A DNA stretch of 64,000 bases, taken from assembly GCA_039881145.1 (NCBI GenBank), contig JAYKKI010000013.1, positions 39,017,501 through 39,081,500 on the forward strand, in the 5' to 3' direction. Shown here in pieces: positions 1-10,179 of this stretch. Position numbers and translations under genes: made by a program. The notes under the pieces were generated by a model, which saw only the letters and a list, made by a program, of their open reading frames with translations, ran no database searches and had not been told where the DNA came from. Source of the stretch: Druceiella hillmani. Its lineage: Eukaryota; Arthropoda; Insecta; Lepidoptera; Hepialidae. Within the stretch, counting starts at the first letter, position 1; every line of letters begins with the position of its first letter.

Positions 1-71
1 TTGACCTTGGTCAATCACAACGCACGCGGTTTCTTGAACAAGATCAAAGGAGTGGCGAGGAGGATGCTTAA
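1..71 (+). other. possible 3' end of a host coding exon
   Basis: The first 70 bases are clearly GC-richer than the sequence that follows. Frame 3 stays open from the window edge to a TAA at 69-71 and ends in a charged, hydrophilic stretch (ending GEEDA). Frame 1 is also open through this stretch, so the reading frame is not certain. The first AATAAA downstream is near 316. No protein family is recognised, and the call rests only on composition and an open frame cut by the window edge. It could equally be a chance GC-rich patch. Confidence 0.2.
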
Positions 72-970
72 ATTGGGTATTGTGTATGTATGCGTTTTGA
101 AAATTGCGTATGGTTATGTGCAATATGTGTGGGTTACACTTGAATCTAAGATTTTGTAATTAAGGACACTTGGTGATTTTAAATACTGCAGTATACATCA
201 CATCACATTTAATTGTATTTTTTTTGTAATATAATAGTATTAATCTATTTACAGTGGTAATCTGTGTATGAATGCTCGCCACTTACAGGTAAGTACATGT
301 TTTGTAGTTACCTAAGAATAAAATCAACTATGGTTGCCGCGAGCATGCACGGATGATAGATCAATTTATGATTGCGCTGATTTATCAATCGATTGAAGTA
401 GAAATAAGTTGTAGAATCAATCAAGTTAATGAAAATTAAGAACAAATTAAATGACATAAGCATATTCAACATGTCGCCCCCCGCTTTAGACATATTTTTG
501 CATAGTTCCAAATCAACCTATCCATTAGATTCCAAATATTTCGTGTAACCTGTCACTAATCGACTTCGAAAATGAAGTGCGGCGAGGTAACACAACTGAA
601 CACAAAGAGATTTCAAAATCGACTAAATTAATAATTGATTTTGGCCACGAATGCCCTCTCGTATATGAAAAGAGAGCGGCATCATAGCATCTCTCTCTTC
701 TCACTCGTCAACCCATTTTCACCTTTAATACTTATGCGTAATATATGATTTATTTGCGAAATTTAAACGGCTGCCTTTAATAATATAACTGTAAATAACT
801 TTACCTGGCGTTAAGGTGTAGATAATGAAATATGTTAGGATTTCTGCAGACAGTTTTTTTTAGACAAATTTTTCGTTCTATAATTTCTAAACCTCTTAAA
901 ATAATAAATTCCGCTTTTCACCTATGATCTATATGTAACCATTGGTATTAATTTTCGGGCAGGGTTCACA
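72..970. other. AT-rich non-coding stretch, no gene seen
   Basis: No open frame with recognisable protein character on either strand. The 67-codon minus-strand frame around 308-511 has no family signature. Confidence 0.6.
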
Positions 971-971
971 C

Positions 972-1052
<81 letters not shown>
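971..1052. repeat. (TA)n microsatellite
   Basis: About 80 bp of TA dinucleotide with rare interruptions. It generates spurious Ile-Tyr open frames on both strands. Confidence 0.97.
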
Positions 1053-1055
<3 letters not shown>

Positions 1056-1074
1056 TTTTTTATGAAGTCGACAA

Positions 1075-1645
1075 ACCAATTTAAAATTTTAAAATTTAAA
1101 GTCGGTAAAAAAGTAAACAACGGGTAGCAATATGCCCGTCTTATGAATCGTTTACGCACATTTATAGGAACGAAACTGGTTAGCTGACTTTGTGAAATAA
1201 AACCGTAGCAAAGTTTCATTACGCGACGTAACGTCTATTATTTAAATTTCATTAATTCATAAAAGATTTAATGTTTCTTCTATTGCAGGCTTCTTACTTC
1301 CCCTCTTGTCAATCTCGTAAATAATTATATTATGACCCCTGTTATATTAGACGATGCATATTTTTATTGCCATGTGTAATTTTTTACTTGAATTGAAAAG
1401 AATGTCAAATATAAGATTAAAATTACTTTTCCAAAGTAATAAGGTCGTTTCCGGAAATAATAATTTCCTTCAAAATTTTCATTTTATAGCAAGGATGTAA
1501 ATTTTTTTATCGATCCTTCGCATTGTATTGTATTGAGAGCAACGTTTAAGAGACGATTCTCTCTTCGATAAAATTGCTGGCCCATTCTGAATTTAAATGA
1601 AAATGTTGGCTATTTAAAACAAGTCACTTTTCCTTGAATATACTT
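1075..1645 (+). repeat. long-range duplicated block, copy 1
   Basis: Collinear with 27330-27945 in the same orientation. Shared landmarks in order include ATAAAAGATTTAATGTT, a CTTCTTA segment followed by a pyrimidine-rich stretch and AATCTCG, AAAATTACTTTTCCAA, TTGTATTGTATTGAGA, and a final ACAAGT before divergence. Identity is interrupted by indels, so the copies are old. No coding capacity is seen. It could be a diverged interspersed repeat with only two copies in this window, or a true segmental duplication. Confidence 0.7.
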
Positions 1646-2755
1646 CATTCAAAGAAATATTTATGTTAAAGGGAAATGGTTCGAAGAAAATGTTTCTATG
1701 TTCATATGATATATATGAACTATTTTTGAAAGCCTTATGTCTGAATTTCAGTGTCACTTTGCTTTTAAAACGTTTCGTAAAGATGTAGGAAATGGTCCAA
1801 AATTAATGTTGTTTGCTTAATATAGGATCTAACAAGAAAAAGGGAGAAAAGATTAAGAAGGTAACAAACGAAATTGGAAAAATGCGTATTTTATACGCTT
1901 AAAATAGAGACCAAGTACTTTTTAAATTCGAAAAATTTTCGAGCCCTTTGGCTGGGACAAGGGAGGAAGGCAGACATGGCACGTCTTTTTGAAATTTGAT
2001 ATATTGCAAGAAGGGTGCAGAAATTAAAAATAATAAAAGAAATCCAGACTTTCTTTGAACATAAGTGTTCATTCAGGTGGAAAATAATGGAATATATCAT
2101 TTCTGAATATAGCTTTATCAGATACGTAAAAATAAATTCATCTCAAATTTGGATGTTCCGGAAGCACGTCAATTTTTAAAAAAATATTATTATTTAAATT
2201 CAAGGTCAAAGAAGGAATCAAAACTTAATTGTAATATTTTCTCCATACGTTTCTTTTTATTTGTGTAATATCTTTAAAAATAGTTGTTTTATAAATAATA
2301 TATAAAAATGTGTATTGCTGGAGACCAACTGGGCGGAAAAGAAGGAATTTTCAAATGAATGCCGTGTCAAAAAAAATATTCCTCCACACTGTCTTAAAAC
2401 ACTACATTACCCTCACGATCAACGGCTGCGAGATGCAACCACCGACTGACTGGTTTGAACGAAGTAGTCGTGGCCAATCGCAGGGTCGTCTGCGTGACGC
2501 AAATTTTTCCTTTTCCGATTTGTGTATTTGCTTATGTCACCAGTTTATTTAATTTATAAGTGAAAGAAAAACTATTACTATGTACAAATATATTCACACT
2601 AAGTATTTTGGAACAAATATTGACAATATTACAATATTTATCTGCGTAAAGGACATAGCGTACACCGATATTATCAAGATCTCATAGGCGTGACTTTTTA
2701 GTGGTGTCAAAATTATCAGGTTCAGCCAAAATTGACTTGGATATTTGTTACTTGT
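1646..2755. other. non-coding stretch with a slightly GC-richer patch
   Basis: Nothing recognisable except a GC-richer patch at about 2310-2520, open for 80 codons on the plus strand without a family signature. Its start (ATGCCGTGTC followed by an A run) resembles 40341 onward (ATGCCGTATC plus an A run), suggesting a shared interspersed repeat. Confidence 0.45.
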
Positions 2756-2760
2756 GACTT

Positions 2761-2805
2761 GACTAGCTGTTACTCGCGACTTCGTCCGCGTAAAAATTGA
2801 TTTAC
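2761..2805 (+). repeat. interspersed-repeat tail (CTAGCTGTTACTCGCGAC type)
   Basis: A GC-rich segment in AT-rich surroundings, containing AGCTGTTACTCGCGAC followed by TTCGTCCGCGTAAAAATT. Segments with this wording are a familiar 3' tail of abundant insect interspersed repeats. The body of the element is not recognisable. Confidence 0.45.
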
Positions 2806-3170
2806 GGCTCAATTTAAGATATTTCGTCATCATATAAATTATATCTAAATGGAAATGGGGTATATAATATTTCTTAGAGCCTGTGGATAATGAGATATTA
2901 TGAGTTAAGTACTCAGAGATGAAGTGCTTGAATGTTTATTTGAGTAAAATATTTTAAACTATTATATTCACTTTTAAACTTTGCAAAAAATATCGTGAAC
3001 CAAAATTGACATCTATAAAAGTTTAATCATACATGTGGTTAATTTGTACGGATAGTTTCTTATAAGTATTTTTATGTAAGAAATAGTATACTTTTGTATT
3101 GAACCAAAGCTTAGAATGAGTCAAAAATAATGAACGTTTCCTCGTTTGCGGAAAAGTAGGCTGCGGGCTT
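2806..3170. other. non-coding, nothing recognised
   Basis: AT-rich sequence with no coding or repeat signature that I can identify. Confidence 0.55.
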
Positions 3171-3171
3171 A

Positions 3172-3229
3172 TATATATATATATATATAGAATTTGATAA
3201 AATATATACATATATATATATATATATAA

Positions 3230-3260
<31 letters not shown>

Positions 3261-3274
3261 TTATCAAATTCTAT
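3172..3274. repeat. (TA)n block bracketed by an inverted repeat
   Basis: Two TA runs separated by short unique sequence. The 14-mer ATAGAATTTGATAA at about 3188-3201 recurs as its exact reverse complement TTATCAAATTCTAT at about 3261-3274, so the whole block can fold with the central TA run as an extended stem or loop. Confidence 0.85.
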
Positions 3275-4020
3275 TTCGACTCTTCAATGAAACAAAGAAC
3301 TTTTGTAATTCCTCCATGACCACACATCGTTTTATCCATTCATCTCTCGCAGCCCCATAGCTTTTTTCTTTTTACTTTATATCACTTTGATTGAGATTTT
3401 CCAAGTCCACAGGTATCCAAATAATACTAATTAATTTCCAAAAATATATTTCAGAGTAAATAAGGTGCTTCTTCATAAATATGAAGTGGACGTCCACTTT
3501 TTTTCTCCTACGTTCATCAAGTGGATTGTAAATACATAGGTATCTTTAAATGAAATCGTTGTACCGTTTTCCATTTTTGCTGTTTTCTACCTCATAAATA
3601 AAAGCAAAACCTTTATATTATCACTTATATGTGTGTCTTTCTGTCTTTTACAGCCGTTTTTCTCATAAACAATTCGATATAGAAAGCTAAAACTAAAAAA
3701 TATTTAGAGTATTTGCTACTGATACTAAATTAAATGCTAGAACTGGTTTTTTTTCTATTTCACATCTATTATTGGATGTAATTTCAAATAGGGACCTAAA
3801 AATCCTTTTTCATTATTTAGGTAGAACATTTTGTGAGATGTATCCACGTAATAAAAAAATATGTTACATTTCCATATTTCCATAAGTACTCAACCTAAAT
3901 TAATTAACGATTTTCAGAAGCCCACGAAAAGGTTTTTTGAAAATTATAGTGTTTATAATAAATGTTACAAATTTTAAACATACTCCATGCTTACACCTAT
4001 GAAATATATTTACTTTATAA
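3275..4020. other. non-coding, contains a 16-bp perfect palindrome
   Basis: No gene seen. The perfect palindrome AAGTGGACGTCCACTT lies at 3484-3499; its role is unknown and it could be chance. Confidence 0.5.
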
Positions 4021-4021
4021 T

Positions 4022-4145
4022 AGACTAGCGTCCCACCCGGGTGTAATGTAGGTACTAATGTGGTGAAATTGTGGACTGATTAATAATTTCATCATTCACG
4101 CGCCGCCGCCGCTGCTGTGCATGGCATGGCCATCATCACGAATAC
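4022..4145 (-). repeat. GC-rich interspersed-repeat tail
   Basis: Read on the minus strand, it ends ACACCCGGGTGGGACGCTAG, like the tail at about 18435-18452 (ACACGGGTCACGCTAG). It contains a GCC-rich stretch at 4098-4135 that stands out from the AT-rich surroundings. It looks like the 3' end of an insect SINE or LINE; the family is not identified. Confidence 0.45.
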
Positions 4146-4680
4146 CGATTTATGGTAATTTTAAACCTGCCATATCTTCTAAAATATTAATGACAATAAT
4201 TTGTTGCGAAGAGCTAATTTTATTTGCATTAAATATCCAACAAAACCAATTTATTTAATTATATAAAGATTAATATAATATTCAACAAAACTACTTCGAA
4301 AATATAACTAACGAAAAAAAATTAATAGAAATGGTCACTGTGGCTTATCCGTAGGATGTAGATATATGCCATCGCGGACTTTTTTGTAGATATTTTTAAA
4401 ATACACAATTCTATAGTACAACATTTTGAATATCTCATAAAGTTTAATCAGCGTTAGCAATGAAAGCGCTTTTTTAAGAAATGTTGACTTTTTTATATTT
4501 TGTGTAAATATAACATGCATCTATTAAACCTATAAACCTTCCGGAAGAAATTATCTGAATGATAGTGAAAACCGCGTAAAAATCCGTTTAAAAGATCTAA
4601 CCGTACAAAAGAATAAAAAGACGCGGAAAACGACTTCGTTTTGTACTATATAAGGATCAACATTTGTAGATAGTTCAATA
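4146..4680. other. non-coding, nothing recognised
   Basis: AT-rich; no supported gene. Confidence 0.5.
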
Positions 4681-4681
4681 A

Positions 4682-4725
4682 AAACACTGTATACCATTAA
4701 ATATTTAAAACGGTATACAGTGTTT
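4682..4725. repeat. perfect 14-bp inverted repeat (hairpin)
   Basis: AAACACTGTATACC at 4682-4695 is matched exactly by GGTATACAGTGTTT at 4712-4725 around an AT-rich 16-nt loop. The element identity is unknown. Confidence 0.8.
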
Positions 4726-5687
4726 CCTGACTAAGTGTGCACAGAAGATTAGTAGAGCACTTGACAATTTTTTTTTTTCGTAAATTTTTTTTTCATTATT
4801 AAGTTTAAAGGCGATATATAACATGATTTTGTATTCATGAGTTGAACAAATTAAGAAAATTGTTGCTTTGTTAAAATGTGCCAACAATTTCAAGAGATGT
4901 ATCAACAGGTGTCAACAGGTAACTATGGAATCGACCGGTTTTCTTATTTTGTGTCATAGCACTTATAATGATTGGAACTGAATCTTGAACAATTTAAGTA
5001 CTAAGAAGCTATTAAGTATATCAATATAAGGACAAAATATTTTTTTCTTGTAAAAACTGCAAAGGGTTAAAAAACGTCTATATCTATCTCCCGTGGATTG
5101 AACTCTTTAACAGTAAATTAGAAATCAACGCGCATATGCGCCATAAAGGCTGACGATTGCTAGAAAATTATCTTGTAAACTCTTCATGTGCTAACAAAAT
5201 GGAATACTATCATATTGAATTGATAATTACGTACAGATCTTTAATTTAAATGTTACAAGCACTTATTTAAAAAAAAATTGCCCTCATCGTATTGGTATCG
5301 ATGGACACAAAACATGCTAGGAAATAATATAAAGTGTTTTACAATATATTTACCATGATTTACATATAAAACTGATGAGATATAAATTAAAATAAGTAAT
5401 AAACCTCCTAAAATTTTACTGCATATTAATTCTACAAATAATTTAAGTTCTCACATTTTCAATAAGAGAAACCTTGTAGACAATTTGTATGTAAACTTAA
5501 GAAAGACTTACTCACACAAACAGACTTATTAAAAACACGTTAACAAATCATTGTAAAAAATTTAAGAAATGAAAATTTGTGACTAAAAATAATGTTGGCA
5601 GAGATGTTCAAAAGAATGGACTTAGACTTCTTAAAAATGTTGTATTGGGTAATTCTTTAGCATACAATGAATGGCTCAAATCGTTGA
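4726..5687. other. non-coding, nothing recognised
   Basis: AT-rich; short open frames without family signatures. Confidence 0.5.
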
Positions 5688-5733
5688 CCCTCTCTCTTTC
5701 TCTCTCTTTATCATTCTATCTATCTATCTCTCC
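5688..5733. repeat. (TC)n / (TATC)n microsatellite
   Basis: A CT-dinucleotide run followed by four TATC/TATCTATC units. Confidence 0.9.
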
Positions 5734-5974
5734 CACGTATATGGCCACTTACGTGCAAATTAGAACGTGACCATTACGTTTATCACAAAAGCCACATTCT
5801 TATCGGCACTGATTCAAAAACTTTCTAACTCTACCATTTTTTATTATTCTTATGTTACCCAGAATGTCATGAATCCACGGAGAATCCTGTTATATCTGAT
5901 TTTTTAAAAATCGAAACAGGCATTTGTGAAGCTCGATGGTCCAATATATTCATATATACCTACATAAAATATTC

Positions 5975-6345
5975 GTGCATACATACATACAAACGGACAT
6001 AAAAATAATATTACCCTGCTAGTTGCTTCATGCATTTGCGTATACCTACGCATATTTACCTACCTACCTAACTACTTATTGCTTCATGCTTTAAATATAC
6101 CTAAACGTGCTCACATACTTGCCTACTATCCTATTTACAGCAGGTTCCCTAGTTACTTCAAGTCCATGTCTATACTTGTATATACTTGCTTACCTACCTG
6201 ATAATATCATACATATTTCATACTTTTATATATCTCTAAGTACTATCCCACTTACTAATATTCTAGTTTCTTCATACCTACTAATAAGTTAATTCCTCCA
6301 TGCCCTCTATTTTATATATATTTAGTACTAACTGACCTACTTCTT
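5975..6345. repeat. degenerate pyrimidine-rich minisatellite
   Basis: Strongly C+T-biased on the plus strand. Variants of CTAGTTGCTTCATGC recur at about 6018, 6072, 6149 and 6263, interspersed with TACC runs (CATACATACATAC, TACCTACCTACC). The spacing is irregular, so this is an old or mixed tandem repeat. The open frame inside it is a by-product. Confidence 0.6.
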
Positions 6346-6399
6346 TTATTACGCAATAAACGTGATTTAGTATTATTTCTACTCTCTTTAAGTTCTTTA

Positions 6400-6440
6400 C
6401 CACGACCTAGGTTTCATTGTATTACAACATTTTCAGGTGG
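6400..6440 (-). ncRNA. hammerhead ribozyme-like motif, copy A minus (core mutated)
   Basis: On the minus strand: CCAC stem I, then CTGAAAA where the core needs CTGANGA (G8 replaced by A), a stem II hairpin, GAAA, CCTAGG stem III, GTC, then GTGG closing stem I. The architecture is complete but the G8 change predicts loss of self-cleavage. Confidence 0.65.
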
Positions 6441-6485
6441 GCCATTAGCAAATATGGGTGAGCTATTAGCAATCTTTGCTAATAG

Positions 6486-6525
6486 CCAACCTTAAGATGT
6501 TGTAATAATGAAATCTAGGTCGTAG
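6486..6525 (+). ncRNA. hammerhead ribozyme-like motif, copy A plus (broken)
   Basis: The same architecture with CTTAAGA in place of CTGAAGA (G5 lost), a shortened stem II and a mismatch in stem I (CAAC against GTAG). GAAA and GTC are kept. Predicted inactive. Confidence 0.6.
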
Positions 6526-6625
6526 TAAAGAACTAAAGAAAGTGGAAATATTACTACATCACGTAGTTTCATTTAATTGTGAATAATTAATTTCTATAAA
6601 TGAACGCCTAATATATTCACAAAGA

Positions 6626-7068
6626 GCCCGATGTTGTTAAAACGACTCCTTACCATTAAGTAACGTAGTAAACTTTCATCCTTATCATCAGACTTTCGTC
6701 ACTATTCGTGCGCAAATTATCCGTAAAAAAAACACGATGAATCTACTCCCCAGCATTTCGGAGTTCCGGTCACCACTTCCTTAATTTTTATATCATTAAA
6801 TTCTGGTCACCGTTTTTGTTCCATCGTGAGACTCTGGTCATAATATGTGACTAAAGTACTTATAACAACGTGTCAAGTGATTTTAAATTCGGTTTAAATT
6901 TTTTAAAAGAGCTTATACTCACATTCGTTGAAAATTTCCTCAGGATATCGCCAGGGTCCATAATTAGATATTAACAATATTCATATGGACCACCAGAATA
7001 ATAAATAAAAACCTCATTAAAATCAATACAATCTTCCTGAAAGTTATACGTGGACATCGTCAAACAAA
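6626..7068. other. non-coding, nothing recognised
   Basis: AT-rich sequence without supported features. Confidence 0.5.
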
Positions 7069-7070
7069 AG

Positions 7071-7118
<48 letters not shown>
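7069..7118. repeat. poly(A) followed by (TA)n
   Basis: An A run of about 17 running directly into a (TA)n of about 30 bp. An A run joined to a microsatellite often marks the 3' end of an old retroposed copy, but no body is recognisable upstream. Confidence 0.85.
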
Positions 7119-7119
<1 letters not shown>

Positions 7120-9110
7120 GTGAAAATAGCGGATAAATCGAAAACCTCTGCTAACTTTCTTATTTTTGGCTCAAAATTAAACGAAAATAATGTGTTGAAG
7201 GTTACATATTAACTTACTTATTTTATTTACTTCGGAAATAAAATTAAAGATTAGTATTACAATATATTTTTATATTTCGATCAAATTTTGTAAAAATAAA
7301 TTTGTCACATGACTTACAATTTCCAGTGTTTTTCAGGAGCAAAGTAAAAATAGTGCTAGGGTTATTTGATCTCAATGACAAATATTTTCTAGTTATTGCT
7401 TTCAATTTTCTCAATTGTTATAAATCGGCCATCAGACTCATTTTGATTCTAATATTTATGTAATGTTTTACACGGCCTTTTCAAATATTTGTGCCAGTGT
7501 CTGTTGGAAGACAAGTTTTTATAAAAGGGAACATTGCTAAATTGCTTTGTAATCGTTATGAGTCCTAATCGTCACATTAAGTTGCATAGCCAAAAATTAT
7601 GGATATATATATCCATTATACCTTATTTTACAAAAGTTTTGCTACCCTACGTCTGGGTTTTATATTATTTTTCCGTCTAGGGAGATTACAAGAGAAAATT
7701 TTGAACTTATATAATGGATATATATTTGTAATTAATTCATCTTATTAACATAATTAGTTATTTTTAAATATCACAATAGAAATGTGTGAAAAAAGTACTG
7801 ACGAGGTTTAAAAATATATAAATGTTTTTTTTTAAGTTTTACCTAATTAATGATAACAAGTTTATAAATATCGTAAACGAATCACACGATGTGGTAGAAT
7901 ATTTTTATGTTTTGGGGAAATTATATGAAAATTAATTTCTTTTTTCCCTATTCGTTGGAAATATAATGATTATGTGGAACTCGGAAAACGCAGTTGCTCT
8001 GGATTTAGGTGCACGGTATTGGTCCGTGAATTTAAAGAAAAACTGCTCTACTAAACACCGCATAAAAGATATTTTATTATTTTACAACTATTCGGTCAAT
8101 GTTAAGCTCTATATGATGTCCTCGTCTTTCACAGCCTCTACTGCTAACATGACCAATGCACAGCCCTCCATCGTCATTAATTTCTATATTGTCAGCGTTC
8201 TTTTTTAATACATTTTTTGTCTCCAAGTACACAGATAGTAACGTTCTGCGTAGGCAGTCCTTAACTTAATATAATTTTTACGAACGATTTTATTAATCTG
8301 TTTCATGACCGTACTGCATTACGTCATTATCGATTGTGTATATTAGACACGATTATCATCAAAATTCGTAAATTGGTCAGATTTTATGAAGCTCAGCACT
8401 ACACATAATATTTTTCTTGCAGTTCAGTTTTAGTTATATTTTTACAGTAAATGAGTACGGAAGAAGAAACAAGAAGGGATTATCACAGATTATTTGAAGA
8501 ATTACGAATACGGCTTTGGGTCTGGAGATAACTAAAATTTACATACTATAAAATTATCTGATTAACGACATAACTAACAAATTTAAAAATTGCTTAGAAT
8601 TTGCAGTTCTCAGGTTTTAAGATGAAATTATAAATTAAGTCCATGGTTCCCAGAATAATCTGAATCATAATTTTATTTATATACTTATTTAATAGCCTAC
8701 TTAACCCAGCTTCACGTGTTTAAATGTTTTATGACACGCTTTATATTGTTTGTGAGTATGTTTTATATATTTATTAAGCTTCACTTTTATGTTTGTATGT
8801 GTGTGTGAATGTAACGGAATTTTTTAATTAAATTTTCCCTTTACAAATAGCGATAAAAATTTAAAACAACTAATATCAAGCACCCAACTTTTTTTTCAAT
8901 AAAGTACATTAATTGTTTGTAAATCCTTTTATTCTTATTTTTAGCTAATTAAAAAAAAATAATTTTGCCGAGTTGTGAGACATTCTTCGCTCTGATGATT
9001 CTGATCCTTCTATTTAAAGTTTATTTCATTACAATTTAGTTGCCATTGCTACAAAAGGGTGTTTTTTTAATTTTTAAACTATAATTTCATTTAATAATAT
9101 CAGTAATACA
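7119..9110. other. long non-coding stretch
   Basis: No gene recognised. A loose inverted repeat uses ATATATATCCATTATA near 7606-7620 and TATAATGGATATATAT near 7712-7728. At 8447 a pyrimidine tract ending in ACAG precedes a 27-codon frame rich in Glu/Arg (begins MSTEEETRRDYH, stop near 8531). It could be a small exon, but no matching splice donor is convincing. Confidence 0.4.
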
Positions 9111-9114
9111 TATG

Positions 9115-9486
9115 TATTACCTTTTTTGTGTTTATATTCGCTTATCGTCTTTTACTCGCAGCTCCGCTCACTTCTTCTTTTAACGAACAAAAAATCAATT
9201 AGCCCTCCCCCTCCCTTCCCTACCCTTACCTTGAAATACGAAGAAACATTATAAATATAAGCAAGAATAAATAACTAAATTTATAGCTACTAAATTATAA
9301 ATCATTAGTAGAAAAGTTATGTATTCTAGAGTGAAATGTAAAAAGAACTTTTGTATCTAATTAAATATTAAAAAACAATATTTACTTGTGTATAATGAAA
9401 TGTCTTTATAAAAGGGTTCAAAATTGCTCACAATAACATATGTATGTTTTGTTATGTGTGTAACAATAATACGATGTTTAGCACAA
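9115..9486 (-). repeat. flank repeat, inverted partner of 13150-13545
   Basis: Reverse complement of 13150-13545 with indels. Shared landmarks include GTGTTTATATTCGCTTATC, a GAGCGGAGC-type GC-rich box, the C-rich run CCCTCCCCCTCCC against GGGAAGGAAGGAGGAGGG, and ATAACGATACGATGTTT-like sequence next to the palindrome. Both copies sit directly beside a PLE-terminal palindrome, so the flank is probably part of the same mobile unit or was duplicated with it. Confidence 0.75.
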
Positions 9487-9538
9487 TTAATTGAAACAAC
9501 GTGATGTAGTATTATTTTTACTTCCTTTAATTTCTTTA

Positions 9539-9576
9539 CCACGACCTAGGTTTCGTTGTATTACATTTTCAGGTGG
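9539..9576 (-). ncRNA. hammerhead ribozyme-like motif, copy B minus (core mutated)
   Basis: On the minus strand: stem I CCAC, CTGAAAA (G8 to A), a stem II shortened by about 3 nt, GAAA, CCTAGG, GTC, GTGG. The core change and the shortened stem predict inactivity. Confidence 0.6.
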
Positions 9577-9604
9577 ACTATTAGCAAAGATATTTGCTAA
9601 TAGC

Positions 9605-9645
9605 CCACCTGAAGATGTTGTAATACAATGAAACCTAGGTCGTGG
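9605..9645 (+). ncRNA. hammerhead ribozyme, copy B plus (core intact)
   Basis: All catalytic-core positions are visible: stem I 5' strand CCAC (9605-9608), CTGAAGA (9609-9615, fitting CUGANGA), one extra T, stem II GTTGT/ACAAT with loop AAT, GAAA (9630-9633), stem III CC-TA-GG, cleavage triplet GTC ending at 9641, and stem I 3' strand GTGG (9642-9645). The base of stem II is a G-U wobble. The order (open stem I, hairpin II, very short palindromic stem III) is the type I arrangement known from Penelope-like elements, including the single unpaired base before stem II. With CCTAGG self-complementary, a dimeric fold is possible. Self-cleavage is predicted, not shown. Confidence 0.75.
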
Positions 9646-9745
9646 TAAAGAAATTAATGAAAGTAGAAATAATATTACATCACGTAGTTTCATTTAATTG
9701 TGAACAATGAATTTCTACAAAATTAATGCCAATTATATTCAATAC

Positions 9746-10073
9746 GATGTTTAACAATAATAATTATATTTATTATTGTCTTGTTATATTTTGGCCATAC
9801 TCGTAGATATGTCCTGTTGCAACTTTTCTAACAATTTCGGCAGCCAATTAAATTTTACGTGCGCAGAAATATTTCGCTTTGCGTTTATATTTGCTTATCT
9901 ACTTTTGTAAATGATAGGGTAATTACATTAAGCTTATCGTTTAATCTAGGTTTTATGTCTTTTAAACTCAAAATTCCATTGTAATTTGTTGAGCCGTTTA
10001 AGCATTGAAGAAAGAAAAACGAATAAATAAAATGACAATGTTTCACTTTCATTATATGATTAGGGGTTTGAAT
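9746..10073. other. non-coding, nothing recognised
   Basis: AT-rich sequence without supported features. Confidence 0.5.
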
Positions 10074-10097
10074 CTAACCTAACCTAACCTAACCTAA
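10074..10097. repeat. interstitial telomere-like (CCTAA)n tract
   Basis: A partial unit CTAA followed by four CCTAA units. (TTAGG)n is the ancestral arthropod telomere repeat, so this supports an arthropod origin. It is short and internal: either a healed break, a capture event or chance. Confidence 0.8.
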
Positions 10098-10179
10098 AAT
10101 ACTTTTGGAAATTAAATGACATATATTTGGTGGTTCCCGTAAAATTGGTTAATAATATAAGTATGTAGTGTATCTGTGT

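Larger units (their letters stand above)
6353..6625. mobile_element. short palindromic Penelope-like terminal element, copy A
   Basis: A long imperfect palindrome, arms about 100 bp, axis near 6455-6460. Each arm carries a hammerhead-like segment followed outward by a conserved tail (GTAGAAATAATACTACATCA and CACGTAGTTTCATTTAATTG, with a terminal region like AACGCCTAATATATTC). The same tail borders the inverted PLE 3' fragment at 27.9-28.05 kb, which links this solo element to the PLE. There is no coding sequence. I infer an internally deleted, non-autonomous derivative joined head-to-head. Confidence 0.7.
9483..9745. mobile_element. short palindromic Penelope-like terminal element, copy B
   Basis: Best-preserved of the solo palindromes. 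Arms of about 105 bp meet near 9591 and mirror one another from an outer TTTAATTG/CAATTAA through ACATCACGTAG, a purine-rich GAAAGTAGAAATAAT block, and then a hammerhead sequence on each strand. The outer tail, with its ATGAATTTCTACAAAATTAA wording, matches the 3' border of the inverted PLE fragment at 27.95 kb. It has no open reading frame of its own. A telomere-like tract lies about 330 bp to the right. Confidence 0.75.

Noticed and set aside
929..1219. Overlapping open frames on both strands rich in Ile-Tyr (also at 11985-12340, 31612-31880 and 63482-63799)
   Set aside because: They are translations of (TA)n microsatellites.
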